Assembly (NCBI GenBank): GCA_046594445.1 | Contig: JBKJSM010000075.1 | Coordinates: forward strand, 1-64,000 | DNA length: 64,000 nucleotides | DNA from: Gaiellasilicea sp046594445 | GTDB taxonomy: Bacteria > Actinomycetota > Thermoleophilia > Gaiellales > Gaiellaceae | Direction: 5' to 3' | Part shown: in pieces, positions 17,606 to 26,808 of the stretch | Layout of the letters: each line of letters opens with the position of its first letter | Position numbering within the stretch: position 1 is the stretch's first letter | Notes under the pieces: model-generated | Database searches by the model: none | What the model was told of the DNA's origin: nothing | Seen by the model: only the letters and a program-made list of their open reading frames with translations | Position numbers and translations under genes: made by a program

Positions 17606-18964
17606 ATGATTTCGGGCGTTGCAGCGGGCCATCCCGCGACGGTGGCGGCCGGAATCGAGGTGCTCGAGGACGGTGGAACGGCGGCTGACGCGGCCGTGGC
17701 CGCCTGCCTCGCGTCGTGCGTCGCCGAGACCGTGATGACCGGCCTCCTCGGCGGCGGCCACGCGCTGCACTGGGACGGACGGGAAGCGTGGAGCCTCGAC
17801 TGCTTCGTCGACGTCCCCTCGGGGGCCGGCGCGCCCCCGGTCGAGCTGCGCGTCCCCTTCGGCGAGGAGCTCGTCCACTATGCGGTCGGGCCCGGCACGT
17901 GCGCCGTTCCAGGGCTCCCGGCCGGGCTCGACTCGCTCTGGCGGCGCTACGGGCGATTGCCCTGGGCACGGCTCGTCGAGCCTGCGATTCGCCTCGCGCG
18001 AGCTGGCGTGTCGATACCTCCCGCCCACGCCGCCTGTCTCGCGATGCTCGCGCCCGTCTTCACGATGAGCCCCGACGGCAAGCGGATCTACGCACCGGAG
18101 GGGCGGCCGCTGGAGCAGGGCGAGCTGCTCGCGCAACCCGGCCTCGTAGTCGCCCTGGAGCTGATCGCCGCCGAGCGAGGCAGGAGCGCCTACCGGGGCT
18201 CGATCGCGGAGGCGTTGCTCGGGATCGAGGGGATCGGCGTCGATCGCGCCGACCTCGAGCGCTACGCCCCGGCATGGGTGGCGCCCACGGAGATCGCCTA
18301 CGCGGGAACGCGCTTTCTCTCCCGCTCCGGTCTCTCGGGCGTGCCGGAGGCGCTCGGCCGGCTGCCGACGCTGCGCGGGCTCGACGAGGACGCCCGCGTT
18401 CGCGCGCTCCTCGACGCACTCGAGGGGCCGGCGCTCGACGGGCACACGACGAACCTCGTCACCGCCGACCGGGACGGGGGGATCTGCGTGCTGACGACGA
18501 GCCTCGGGCTCGGCACCGGCGACTTCCTGCCGGGACTCGACCTCCATCTGAACAGCATGCTCGGGGAGCTCGACCTCGTGCCGACGCCGCTTCAGCCGGG
18601 CGAGCGGATGGCGAGCATGATGGCTCCCAGCCTCGCGCTCGACGGCGCCGGCCCGGTGCTCGCGATCGGCGCGGCGGGCGGTACGCGCCTCCGGACGGCG
18701 CTCGTCGGCGTCGCCGCCGGAATCCTCGACGAGGGCCTCGAGCTGGTCGAGGCCGTGCAACGGCCGCGTTTTCACCGGGTGGGAGACCTGGTGCACGCGG
18801 AGCCCGGCGTCAGCGAGCCGGCGCTCGCCGAGCTCGAGCGCTCAGGCCTGCACGTCCGCCGCTGGCCGGCGCAACACCATTACTTCGGCGGCGTCAGCCT
18901 GCTGTCGCGAGCAGGCGCGGCCGGCGATCCGCGACGAAGCGGTCATGCCGCCGTTCTTCGTTGA
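17606..18964 (+). CDS. ggt: Gamma-glutamyltransferase family protein
   Basis: 452 aa, about 100 shorter than E. coli GGT and without a signal peptide. The fold opens with AAGHPATVAAGIEVLEDGGTAADAAVAA and LGGGGHALHW-like glycine segments. The self-processing nucleophile is probably Thr281 in GHTTNLV, followed by GLGTGDFLPG and the small-subunit segment MMAPSLAL. Predicted to hydrolyse or transfer gamma-glutamyl groups, or act as a related Ntn hydrolase. ATG lies just after a -10-like TAGTGT. Its 3' end overlaps the opposite-strand zinc ribbon gene by 71 bp. Confidence 0.9.
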   Translation: MISGVAAGHPATVAAGIEVLEDGGTAADAAVAACLASCVAETVMTGLLGGGHALHWDGREAWSLDCFVDVPSGAGAPPVELRVPFGEELVHYAVGPGTCAVPGLPAGLDSLWRRYGRLPWARLVEPAIRLARAGVSIPPAHAACLAMLAPVFTMSPDGKRIYAPEGRPLEQGELLAQPGLVVALELIAAERGRSAYRGSIAEALLGIEGIGVDRADLERYAPAWVAPTEIAYAGTRFLSRSGLSGVPEALGRLPTLRGLDEDARVRALLDALEGPALDGHTTNLVTADRDGGICVLTTSLGLGTGDFLPGLDLHLNSMLGELDLVPTPLQPGERMASMMAPSLALDGAGPVLAIGAAGGTRLRTALVGVAAGILDEGLELVEAVQRPRFHRVGDLVHAEPGVSEPALAELERSGLHVRRWPAQHHYFGGVSLLSRAGAAGDPRRSGHAAVLR

Positions 18965-19127
18965 GCGTGCCGATCGTCAGCGGCGACCAGCCGACATACC
19001 CGCAGTGCGGGCAGCCGGGGTTCCTCGCCAGCGTCCCGCCGCGAGTGGGCTTCGCGTAGACGTCGCCACAGTCGAGGCAGAGCACCGACTCGAGCACGTT
19101 CGACTTGATCGGGTTGAGCGCCTCCAT
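18894..19127 (-). CDS. Small zinc-ribbon protein, 77 aa
   Basis: Two Cys pairs, CLDCGD (Cys17/Cys20) and CPHCGY (Cys39/Cys42), are spaced like a zinc ribbon, with an intervening KPTRGGTLARNPG. The C-terminal 35 residues are Arg-rich and lie over the antiparallel ggt 3' end, where they may be less constrained. No family recognised. ATG start. Confidence 0.65.
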   Translation of the reverse strand: MEALNPIKSNVLESVLCLDCGDVYAKPTRGGTLARNPGCPHCGYVGWSPLTIGTLNEERRHDRFVADRRPRLLATAG

Positions 19128-19174
19128 ACCGTCTGAGACACCCGCACTTCAGAAATCTTGCGGCTTCGCTTTTC

Positions 19175-19966
19175 TCAGGTGAGCAGCAGTTTCTCGACGC
19201 GCCTGCTCGCGATCCACGTGCCGGCGAGCCCGAGGGCGCCTAGATAGGCCACGTTTACGAGCTGCGCCGCCCCGACCGTCCCCGTCGTCAGCGCGCGCAG
19301 CAGCTCGACCCCGTGGTAGAGCGGCGTCAGCTGGATCACGGTTTCGAGCCAGCCCGGATACGTCGAGAGCGGGAAGAAGGTCGCTGAGAAGAGGAACATC
19401 GGCAGGATCGCGAGATTGAGGATGTCGAAGTCCTGCCACGTCCGCATGTAGGTGACCGCCGCAATCCCGGCGCCTGCGAACGCGAAGGCCAGAAAGACCG
19501 TCGCGGGCAGCGCCAGCAGCGCCCACCAGGATTCCACCAGGCCGAGCGCAAGGACGACGGTGAAGAAGCCGACGGCATAGATCAGCCCGCGAAAGACAGC
19601 CCAGGCGGTTTCACCCGCGGCGACGTCCTCGGGGCTCAGCGGCGTGGAGAGAATCGAGTCGTAGAGCTTTTGGTAGCGCATCTTCCAGAACACGTTTGTG
19701 GCGTCGTAGAAGGCGCCGTTCATCGCCGAGGCCGCGAGCAGACCTGGCGCGATGAACACCGCGTAGTCGAGCGCGACGCCGTCGACGACGACGTCCCCGA
19801 CGTAACCGCCGAGCCCGTAACCGAGCGCGAGCAGGAAGAAGAGCGGCTCGAAGAAGCCCGACAGGATGATCGTCCACATCTGCTTGTAGCTGAGGAGATT
19901 CCGCTCGAAGAGCAAGAGCCCGCGCCCGCCCGGCAGCTCCTGCACACGCGCTGCGAGCGAACTCAC
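19175..19966 (-). CDS. ABC-2 type transporter permease (second subunit)
   Basis: 263 aa from a GTG overlapping the previous permease stop as GTGA; the frame extends far upstream but only as shadow. Six membrane segments and ABC-2 features: FIAPGLLAASAMNGAFYDA, a re-entrant PMFLFSATFFPLSTYPGWLE and TPLYHGVELLRAL. Of the NodJ/DrrB exporter type, homologous to its neighbour. Partner of the ATPase at 20742. Confidence 0.9.
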   Translation of the reverse strand: MSSLAARVQELPGGRGLLLFERNLLSYKQMWTIILSGFFEPLFFLLALGYGLGGYVGDVVVDGVALDYAVFIAPGLLAASAMNGAFYDATNVFWKMRYQKLYDSILSTPLSPEDVAAGETAWAVFRGLIYAVGFFTVVLALGLVESWWALLALPATVFLAFAFAGAGIAAVTYMRTWQDFDILNLAILPMFLFSATFFPLSTYPGWLETVIQLTPLYHGVELLRALTTGTVGAAQLVNVAYLGALGLAGTWIASRRVEKLLLT

Positions 19967-20739
19967 TTGAAGAGCTTCCGCCGGTAGGAGCGCCGCGCGA
20001 GCAGGAAGCCGCCGACCGTCCAGGCGAGCAGATAGGCGACTTGACCGAGAGCCGGCAGCAACTCGACGTCCCCCAGCGTCAGGCCGCGACAGAGCTCGAC
20101 GCCGTGCCAGATCGGCGTCACGTAGGCGACGAGCTCGAAGGCGAGCGGCATCTGTGAGACGGGAAAGAACGTGCCCGAGAAGAGGAACATCGGCACGATC
20201 ACGAAGCGAAAGATCGGCGGGAAGCTCGAATCCGACTCCGTCGTGGACGCGTAGGCGGCCATGGGCATCGAGAAAGCCGTCCCGAGCAGCACCGCAGCGG
20301 GTATCGCCAGGAGGCCGAGCCAGGAGTTGACGGCGCCGAACGCCGCGACGGCTGCCAGATAGGCCACGCTCGCGACGAGGACGCGGGTGATCACGAACAG
20401 CTGGTGTCCGATCAGGACGTCGCGCTCGTTCAACGGCGTGGCGGTCATCGCGTAGTAGGTGCGCGTCCACTTGATCGCGCCCATCACGGGCCAGCTCGAC
20501 TCCGTGGCAGCCGTCTGCATCGCCGCCGCCGCCAGCAGGCCGGGCGCGATGAAATCGAGGTACGGGACGCCGGCGGGGGCGTTCTGCGAGCGGTCGACGA
20601 TCGTCCCGAGCCCGACTCCGAGCGCCGCCAGGTAGAGCAGCGGGTTGACGAGGCTCGTGCCGAGGGTGCCGCGCCAGACGCGCTTGTATTGGGCGAGCCA
20701 GTGCTCGTAAGCGCGGAGCGGCTGGACGAAGCCTTCCAC
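19963..20739 (-). CDS. ABC-2 type transporter permease (first subunit)
   Basis: 258 aa, GTG start 2 bp after the ATPase stop. Six membrane segments; FIAPGLLAAAAMQTAATES, PMFLFSGTFFPVSQMP and TPIWHGVELCRGL align with the neighbouring permease, implying a heterodimeric exporter. Substrate (drug, lipid or polysaccharide) cannot be predicted. Confidence 0.9.
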   Translation of the reverse strand: MEGFVQPLRAYEHWLAQYKRVWRGTLGTSLVNPLLYLAALGVGLGTIVDRSQNAPAGVPYLDFIAPGLLAAAAMQTAATESSWPVMGAIKWTRTYYAMTATPLNERDVLIGHQLFVITRVLVASVAYLAAVAAFGAVNSWLGLLAIPAAVLLGTAFSMPMAAYASTTESDSSFPPIFRFVIVPMFLFSGTFFPVSQMPLAFELVAYVTPIWHGVELCRGLTLGDVELLPALGQVAYLLAWTVGGFLLARRSYRRKLFK

Positions 20740-20741
20740 TG

Positions 20742-21668
20742 TCAGTCGACGAGCGTACGGCCGGTCAGGTGCAGGAAGACGTCCTCGAGCGTGCTGCGGC
20801 GGATCAGCGTCGAGTGCGGCGGCAGGCCGCGGCCGGCGATCGCAGCAGCTGTCGCGTCGCCGTCGCTCGTGTAGGCGAGGATGCGATCCGGGAGCTCGTC
20901 GACCCGGTCTGCGACGCCCTCGAGCGCGCCGCTCTCGGGCCGAGCGTTCTCGAAGCGGACCTCGACCACCTCCCGCGTCGAGTACTCCTCGATCAGCTGC
21001 CTCGGCGAGCCCGAGGCGACGATCCGGCCGTGATCCATCACGACGAGCCGGTCGCAGAGCTGCTCCGCCTCGTCCATGTAGTGGGTCGTCAGCACGAGCG
21101 TGACCCCTCGCTGCTTCAGCCGGAAGAGGCGATCCCAGACAACGTGGCGCGCCTGGGGGTCGAGGCCGGTCGTCGGCTCGTCGAGCAGGAGCAGCTCGGG
21201 GTCGTTGACGAGCGACCTTGCGATCGTGAGGCGCCGCTTCATCCCGCCCGAAAGCGGCTCGACCTTGTCGCCGGCGCGCTCGGTCAGCTGCACAAAGTCG
21301 AGCAGCTCGTCGATCTTCGGCTTTAGCTCGCGCCGCGACAGCCCGAAGTAGCGGCCGTAGATGAGCACGTTCTCGCGCACGGTCAGCTCGGTGTCGAGCG
21401 TGTCCTGCTGCGGCACGACGCCGATCCGCGCGCGGATCGCGGGGCCGTCCGAGCCCGGATCGAGGCCGAGAATCCGTAGCGTCCCGCCGCTCACGGGCGA
21501 GACGCAGCCGATCATCCGCATCGTCGAGCTTTTGCCGGCGCCGTTGGGGCCGAGGAAGCCGAAGGCCTCCCCGCGCGCGACGTCGAGGTCGATTCCGTCC
21601 ACGGCGACGAGCTCTCCGAAGCGCTTGACGAGCCCTCGCGCGTGGATCATGGAGCCGTTCGCGTTCAC
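20742..21668 (-). CDS. ABC transporter ATP-binding protein (DrrA/NodI type)
   Basis: 308 aa. Walker A GPNGAGKSS, Q-loop VVPQQD, signature LSGGMKRRL, Walker B LLLLDEPTTGLD and switch His in TTHYMDEAE, then the usual DrrA-like C-terminal domain. I prefer the GTG at 21668 (AGG 9 bases upstream) over the longer TTG at 21677, where AGG abuts the start; an ATG at 21650 is also possible. Powers the two downstream permeases. Lies 15 bp after ribF. Confidence 0.93.
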   Translation of the reverse strand: MNANGSMIHARGLVKRFGELVAVDGIDLDVARGEAFGFLGPNGAGKSSTMRMIGCVSPVSGGTLRILGLDPGSDGPAIRARIGVVPQQDTLDTELTVRENVLIYGRYFGLSRRELKPKIDELLDFVQLTERAGDKVEPLSGGMKRRLTIARSLVNDPELLLLDEPTTGLDPQARHVVWDRLFRLKQRGVTLVLTTHYMDEAEQLCDRLVVMDHGRIVASGSPRQLIEEYSTREVVEVRFENARPESGALEGVADRVDELPDRILAYTSDGDATAAAIAGRGLPPHSTLIRRSTLEDVFLHLTGRTLVD

Positions 21669-21683
21669 GCGAGCCAACCTAAC

Positions 21684-22523
21684 CTATGCTGGGCGGACGG
21701 CCTCTCGCGTCGCCTCGACGTCCCGGGCGATCTGCTCGATCAGCTCCTGCTCGCTCCCGAACACCTGCTCGTCGCGGAGGCGCTGCCAGAGCTCGACGAC
21801 GAGGCGCCGTCCGTAGAGGTCGCCCGTGAAGTCGAGCAAGTGCGGCTCGATCCGCCGCTCGGCGCCGCCGTAGTGCGGGTTCAACCCGATCGAGATCGCC
21901 GCCCGGTGGCTGCCGCCGTCGGCGTCGGCTGCCCCTGCGTAGATCCCGTACCGCGGGATCAGCAAGCCTGGCTCCACGGCGAGGTTCGCCGTCGGATACC
22001 CGAGCGTGCCGCCGCGCTGGTCTCCGCTGACGACAATGCCGTCGAGCTCCGGCGGCCGTCCGAGCAGCTGCGCGGCGTCCGCAACCTCGCCCGCATGCAG
22101 CCGGCGGCGGATCTCGGTCGAGGAGACGCCGGGGAGCAACGGCACCGCCAGCACCTCGTGGCCGAGCCGCCCGAGCAGGTCGAGATCGCCGCGACGGTCG
22201 CGGCCGAAGCAGAAGCCTTCGCCCGCGACGACCACGCTCGCGCCGGCGAGATGTGTCGCGGCGAACTCCTCCGGCTGCTGACGGGCGACCTCGAGCGTGA
22301 AGTCGAGCACCGTCGTCTCGCCGACGCCAAGCTCGGCCAGCAGCTCTCGCCGCCGCTCCAGCGTCGAGATCTGCTCGACGAGATTGCCGCTGACGACACT
22401 GCGCGGGTGCGGGTGGAAGGTGAGCGCCCGCACAGGGAGCCCGGTCGCGAGCGCTTCCTCGATCACTCTCCGGTGCCCGCGGTGCACCCCGTCGAACGTC
22501 CCGATCGCAACCGCAACGCTCAC
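21684..22523 (-). CDS. ribF: Bifunctional riboflavin kinase/FAD synthetase
   Basis: 279 aa, a little short (about 310 usual). N-terminal FMN adenylyltransferase half with GTFDGVHRGH and the SSTEIR segment, then the flavokinase half with GTLGYPTANL and a YGIYAG segment. Makes FMN and FAD from riboflavin. Its start overlaps the truB stop, the conserved truB-ribF order. Confidence 0.96.
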   Translation of the reverse strand: MSVAVAIGTFDGVHRGHRRVIEEALATGLPVRALTFHPHPRSVVSGNLVEQISTLERRRELLAELGVGETTVLDFTLEVARQQPEEFAATHLAGASVVVAGEGFCFGRDRRGDLDLLGRLGHEVLAVPLLPGVSSTEIRRRLHAGEVADAAQLLGRPPELDGIVVSGDQRGGTLGYPTANLAVEPGLLIPRYGIYAGAADADGGSHRAAISIGLNPHYGGAERRIEPHLLDFTGDLYGRRLVVELWQRLRDEQVFGSEQELIEQIARDVEATREAVRPA

Positions 22524-23176
22524 GGCAGCAGCGCCAGCGCCTGCTCGGGCGGGATCACGTGACCCTCGTCGGCGTCCTCGACGCTGAACGGCCCCACTTC
22601 GAGCCGGCGGAGCGTCGCGCAGTGGCCGCCGAGCGCCTCCGCAATCGCGCGGACGTAGGTGCCCGAGGTGACCCGGAGGTCGAGCCGGACGACGCCGTCC
22701 CTATACGCGATGACATCGAGCGCGTCCACGCGCGAGCGCCGCAGCGGCATCTCGACCTCGACGCCGCGCCGGTGCAGCTTGTAGGCGCGCTCACCGCCGA
22801 TCTTGACCGCGGACGCGGCCGGGATCGGCAGCTCGATCTCGCCGCGGAGGGCCGCGAGCCGCTGCTCGAGCTCGTCCGCCTCCGGCGCGGCAAGCCGCTC
22901 CACGATCTCGCCTTCCGGGTCGCCTGTGCTCGTACGGGCCGTCAGGTCGACGTCCGTCAGATAGCGCTTGTCCAGTCCGACGAACGATCCCGCCAATTTT
23001 GTCGAACGGCCGGAGAGCAAGACCAACAATCCCGTTGCAAAAGGGTCAAGAGTTCCCGCATGCCCCATCTTCGTGCCGGTGCGCGACCGGACGCGCGCGA
23101 CGATCGCGAACGAGGACGGCCCGGCGGGCTTGTCGACGAGGATGATCCCGCTCGGCTCGAGCCCCTTCGGGGGCAT
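22520..23176 (-). CDS. truB: tRNA pseudouridine(55) synthase
   Basis: 218 aa, on the short side for a family of about 290; it probably lacks most of the C-terminal PUA extension. Catalytic Asp in KMGHAGTLDPFATGLL (about residue 44), GLDKRYL segment and SGTYVRAIAEALG. Start codon overlaps the nrnA stop (TGATG). Confidence 0.96.
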   Translation of the reverse strand: MPPKGLEPSGIILVDKPAGPSSFAIVARVRSRTGTKMGHAGTLDPFATGLLVLLSGRSTKLAGSFVGLDKRYLTDVDLTARTSTGDPEGEIVERLAAPEADELEQRLAALRGEIELPIPAASAVKIGGERAYKLHRRGVEVEMPLRRSRVDALDVIAYRDGVVRLDLRVTSGTYVRAIAEALGGHCATLRRLEVGPFSVEDADEGHVIPPEQALALLP

Positions 23177-24186
23177 CAGGAGGCGGACGCCGCGGCGAAC
23201 TGCCGGCGCAGGAACTCGGTGATCTCCGCGATCGTCGCGTCGCTCGAGAATCCGGCCGCCTGGCGATGTCCGCCCCCGCCGGAGGCCCGGGCGATCGCCG
23301 ACACGTCAAGCTCGTCGTGCGAGGCCCGCAACGAGACGCGCCGGGCCGGGCTCCCTCCGCGAGGCGGCTCGCGGATCAGCGCCGCCATGTCGGCGCCCTC
23401 GACCGCGCGGAGGAAGTCGATGATCCCTTCCGAGTACGGCTCGACCGCGCCCACCTCGGCGAAGTCGTCGCGGAGGAGATACGAGACGACGAGGCCGCCG
23501 CCCTCGTAGACCTGGGCCCGCTCGAGCGCCCGGGCGAGCAGTTTCAGCTTCGCGAACTGGACGCTCTCGTAGACCCCCTGGAAGACTTTCTGCACGTCCG
23601 CCCCCGCGTCGACGAGCTCGGCCGCGAGCCGCAGCGCCTTCGGGGTCGTGTTGGAGTACTGGAACCGGCCGGTGTCGGTGACGAGCGCGACGTAGAGGGG
23701 CTCCGCCAGCTCGGGGGTCAGCTCGAGCCCGAGCTCACGGAAAACGTCGCGCAGCACCTCTCCCGTCGACGACGCCTCTGCGTCGACGAGGTTGACGTCG
23801 CCGAAGCGCGAGTTGTCGTGATGGTGGTCGACGTTGATCGTGAACCGGGTCTGATGGAGGACGGCCGGGTCAGGACCCATCCTGGCCTCGTTCGCGCAGT
23901 CGACGGCGAGGAGCGCGCGCTCGGCCGCATCCGCCGGCAGCTCCCGGAGCAGATCCCCGAACGACAGGAAGCCGTATTCGCCGGGGAGCGGCACCGGGCC
24001 TGCGAGGAACATGACGCTGTCCTTCCCGAGCGCACGCAGCCCGAGGTGGGACGCGAGCAGCGAGCCGAGCGCGTCGCCGTCCGGATTCTCGTGCGTCGTG
24101 ACGAGGAAGCGGTCGTGCCCCCGGATCGCGTCGACGGCCGCCCTGAGGTCAGCTTGCGTCGTCGTCTGTTTCTGGGGCGAGCTCAT
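23176..24186 (-). CDS. nrnA: DHH-family bifunctional oligoRNase/PAP phosphatase-like phosphoesterase
   Basis: 336 aa. Metal motifs THENPDGDALGS, AVDCAN, the DHH motif in NVDHHHDNSRFGD and the C-terminal DHHA1 glycine segment SGGGGHRQAAGF. Degrades nanoRNA and/or pAp. The ATG at 24186 (MSSPQKQ) lies 38 bp inside rbfA; the frame extends to 24225 but the extra residues are unlike the family. The rbfA-nrnA-truB-ribF order is conserved in Gram-positives. Confidence 0.93.
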   Translation of the reverse strand: MSSPQKQTTTQADLRAAVDAIRGHDRFLVTTHENPDGDALGSLLASHLGLRALGKDSVMFLAGPVPLPGEYGFLSFGDLLRELPADAAERALLAVDCANEARMGPDPAVLHQTRFTINVDHHHDNSRFGDVNLVDAEASSTGEVLRDVFRELGLELTPELAEPLYVALVTDTGRFQYSNTTPKALRLAAELVDAGADVQKVFQGVYESVQFAKLKLLARALERAQVYEGGGLVVSYLLRDDFAEVGAVEPYSEGIIDFLRAVEGADMAALIREPPRGGSPARRVSLRASHDELDVSAIARASGGGGHRQAAGFSSDATIAEITEFLRRQFAAASAS

Positions 24187-24505
24187 CGATGAGTTGGGAC
24201 ATCCGCACGCCGTGCTCGACCGCATGATCGTATGCGAACGTGAGCAGCGGGGTTCGCTTCATCCGGAGCTCGCGGGAGATCCGGGCCTGCAGCACTCCGT
24301 GCGCGCGGTCGAGGCACGCCATGCTGGCGCTTCGCTTCTTCTCACCGCCGAAGACGCTGACGTAGACGGTCGCCTGGCGCAAATCCTGCGACGCCCGGAC
24401 ACCCGTGACGGTGACGAAGCCGATCCGCGGGTCCTTCAGCTCGAGCAAGGCCTCGGAGAGGACCTGGCGAAGCGACTCGTTCACTCTCCGCATCCGCTCG
24501 GCCAT
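24149..24505 (-). CDS. rbfA: 30S ribosome-binding factor A
   Basis: 118 aa. RMRRVNESLRQVLSEALLELKDPRIGFVTVTGV matches the RbfA KH-like fold start, with the VYVSVFG and LRMKRTPLLTFAYD segments. Late 30S maturation and 16S 5' processing. The ATG at 24505 is supported by family length; the open frame extends far upstream as shadow. Confidence 0.95.
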   Translation of the reverse strand: MAERMRRVNESLRQVLSEALLELKDPRIGFVTVTGVRASQDLRQATVYVSVFGGEKKRSASMACLDRAHGVLQARISRELRMKRTPLLTFAYDHAVEHGVRMSQLIDELAPETDDDAS

Positions 24506-24531
24506 CGTTCTACCGTAGCGAGCCTCGCCTC

Positions 24532-24831
24532 TCAGTCGTCGAGCGTGACGAGCTGGCGCTCGACCGGACCGAGCTCCCACTCGCGCGAGGCGAGGTAGCG
24601 CTCGGCGTCCGCGAGCAGCCGGTCCGCCTCGCCGGGCTCTCGGGTGACGACGGCCGCCGTGATCCGGGCCCGCTGCCAGAGCTCGTGGTGGTCGACCTCG
24701 GCGACCGAGGCTCCGAAGCGGTTCTTCAACTGCTCCTTCGCGGAGCGGACGTGCATGCGCTTCTCCTTGAGCGAGTGCGCCTCGGGGAAGTGCAGCTCGG
24801 CGGAGAGGATCCCGACCCAGCCGGCGGGCAT
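24532..24831 (-). CDS. DUF503 (YlxP-like) protein
   Basis: 99 aa. Starts WVGILSAELHFPEAHSLKEKR, the hallmark of DUF503 proteins found between infB and rbfA. Function unknown; presumably linked to translation. ATG start 3 bp after the infB stop. Confidence 0.92.
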   Translation of the reverse strand: MPAGWVGILSAELHFPEAHSLKEKRMHVRSAKEQLKNRFGASVAEVDHHELWQRARITAAVVTREPGEADRLLADAERYLASREWELGPVERQLVTLDD

Positions 24832-24834
24832 GCC

Positions 24835-26808
24835 CTAGGAAGCGGTAGCGGCCGGCGTCGTCCCGGCGGGCTCGTCGAGCGACGTCCGCTCGACCTGGCG
24901 CGTCTCGTAGGCCTCGAGCACGTCGTCTTCCTTCACGTCGTTGAAGCCGTCGAGCAGGATCCCGCACTCGAAGCCCTCGGCGACCTCGCGCGCGTCCTCC
25001 TTGAACCGCCTCAGCTGGGAGATCGTGGTGTCGTAGATCACCGTGCCGTCGCGGACGACGCGCACCTGAGAGTTCCGCTTGACGATTCCCTGCGTGATCA
25101 TGCAGCCGGCGATCGTGCCCAGGCGCGAGACCTTGAACAGCGCGCGCACCTCGGCCTCGCCCGTGATCTCCTCGGTCTGGACGGCGGAGAGCATGCCGAC
25201 GAGCGCCTGCTCGATGTCCTCGGTGAGCTGGTAGATGACGCGGTAGGTGCGGATGTCGACGCCCTCGCGCTCGGCGAGCTGCCGCGCCTCGGTGTTCGGG
25301 CGGACGTTGAAGCCGACGACGAGCGCGTTCGAGGTCGCTGCGAGCATGATGTCGCCCTCGGTGATCGCGCCGACGCCCTGGTGGATCACGTTGACGCGCA
25401 CCTCGGGATGCTCGATCTTCGCGAGCTCGGACACCGCCGCCTCGACCGACCCGCCGACGTCGCCCTTCAGAATCATGTTCAAGTCCTGGACGGCGCCCGC
25501 CTGGAGGGCGGAGAACAACGACTCGAGCGAGACACCGCTTTTCGAGCGCTGCGCCTGCTGCTCGGTGCGCAGCCGCTGCGCCCGGCGCTGGGCGAGGTTC
25601 CGGGCCTCGCGGTCGTCCTCGACGACGCGCGCCAGCTCGCCGGCCGGCGGCGGCACGTTGAAGCCGAGGATCTCGACCGGAGTGCCGGGGCGAGCCTCCT
25701 TGACCTTCTCGCCGCGGTAGTCGTAGAGCGCGCGGACCTTGCCGTGCGCGTCGCCCGCGACGATCGCGTCGCCCACCCGCAGCGTGCCGCGGTGGACGAG
25801 CATCGTCGCGACCGGGCCGCGACCGACGTCCAGGCGCGACTCGATGATCGGGCCGGAGGCGTCCGCGTTCGGGTTCGCCGTCAGCTCGAGCTCGGCGTCC
25901 GCGACGAGCAACACCTTCTCGAGCAGGTCGTCGAGGTTCGTCTTCTGCTTCGCCGAGACGTTGGAGAACTGGACGGTGCCGCCCCAGTCCTCGGGCTGGA
26001 GGCCCTCGGCGGCGAGGTCGGCCTTGACGCGGTCCGGGTTCGCGTCGGGCATGTCCATCTTGTTGACCGCAACGACGATCGGGACGCCGGCGGCCCGCGC
26101 GTGGGAGATCGACTCCTTCGTCTGCGGCATGACGCTGTCGTCCGCGGCGACGACGAGGACGGCGATGTCCGTCACCTTGGCGCCGCGGGCACGCATGGCA
26201 GTGAAGGCCTCATGGCCCGGCGTGTCGAGGAAAGTGATTTTGCGACCATTGACATCGGCCTGGTAGGCGCCGATGTGCTGCGTGATCCCGCCGGCCTCGG
26301 TCTCGACGACAGCCGCCTCGCGGATCGCGTCGAGCAGCGTCGTCTTGCCGTGGTCGACGTGGCCCATGATCGTTACCACCGGCGGCCTCGGCACGAGATC
26401 GGCCTCGGCGTCCTCGAAGACCTCCGGCACCTCTTCCTCGTCCGCGGCGTGCTTGATCGTGATCTCGCGGTCGAGCTCCGTCCCGATCAGCTCGACTTCC
26501 TCGTCGGAGAGCGACTGCGTGATCTGGATCATCTGGCCGAGCCCCATCATGATCTTGATGATCTGGACGGCGGGAACGCCGAGCAACTGCGAGAAGTCGC
26601 GCACCGAGACCCCCGACGGCACCGTCACGGGGCCGGTCGGCTGGACGATCTCGCGCGGCGGCGCCTTGGGCACGTCGCTGCGACCGCGGCCCTGGCGCGT
26701 GTCGCGCGGACGCTGGCCGCCGCTGTCGATCACGACGCGGCGCTTCCGGCCGGGCGCACCCTGGCGGGGGCGGATCGGGCGGTTGGGCTTGTTGGGCTCG
26801 TCAGCCAT
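24835..26808 (-). CDS. infB: Translation initiation factor IF-2
   Basis: 657 aa, with a short N-terminus compared with the 850-1000 aa typical of actinobacteria. The IF2_N-like region (GVSVRDFSQLLGVPAVQIIKIMM) is retained, but the long basic repeat region is missing. GTPase motifs GHVDHGKT (residues 149-156), DTPGHEAF and NKMDMPDA, then domains II-IV with GFECGILLDGFND near the end. Overlaps rnpM by 8 bp. Confidence 0.97.
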   Translation of the reverse strand: MADEPNKPNRPIRPRQGAPGRKRRVVIDSGGQRPRDTRQGRGRSDVPKAPPREIVQPTGPVTVPSGVSVRDFSQLLGVPAVQIIKIMMGLGQMIQITQSLSDEEVELIGTELDREITIKHAADEEEVPEVFEDAEADLVPRPPVVTIMGHVDHGKTTLLDAIREAAVVETEAGGITQHIGAYQADVNGRKITFLDTPGHEAFTAMRARGAKVTDIAVLVVAADDSVMPQTKESISHARAAGVPIVVAVNKMDMPDANPDRVKADLAAEGLQPEDWGGTVQFSNVSAKQKTNLDDLLEKVLLVADAELELTANPNADASGPIIESRLDVGRGPVATMLVHRGTLRVGDAIVAGDAHGKVRALYDYRGEKVKEARPGTPVEILGFNVPPPAGELARVVEDDREARNLAQRRAQRLRTEQQAQRSKSGVSLESLFSALQAGAVQDLNMILKGDVGGSVEAAVSELAKIEHPEVRVNVIHQGVGAITEGDIMLAATSNALVVGFNVRPNTEARQLAEREGVDIRTYRVIYQLTEDIEQALVGMLSAVQTEEITGEAEVRALFKVSRLGTIAGCMITQGIVKRNSQVRVVRDGTVIYDTTISQLRRFKEDAREVAEGFECGILLDGFNDVKEDDVLEAYETRQVERTSLDEPAGTTPAATAS

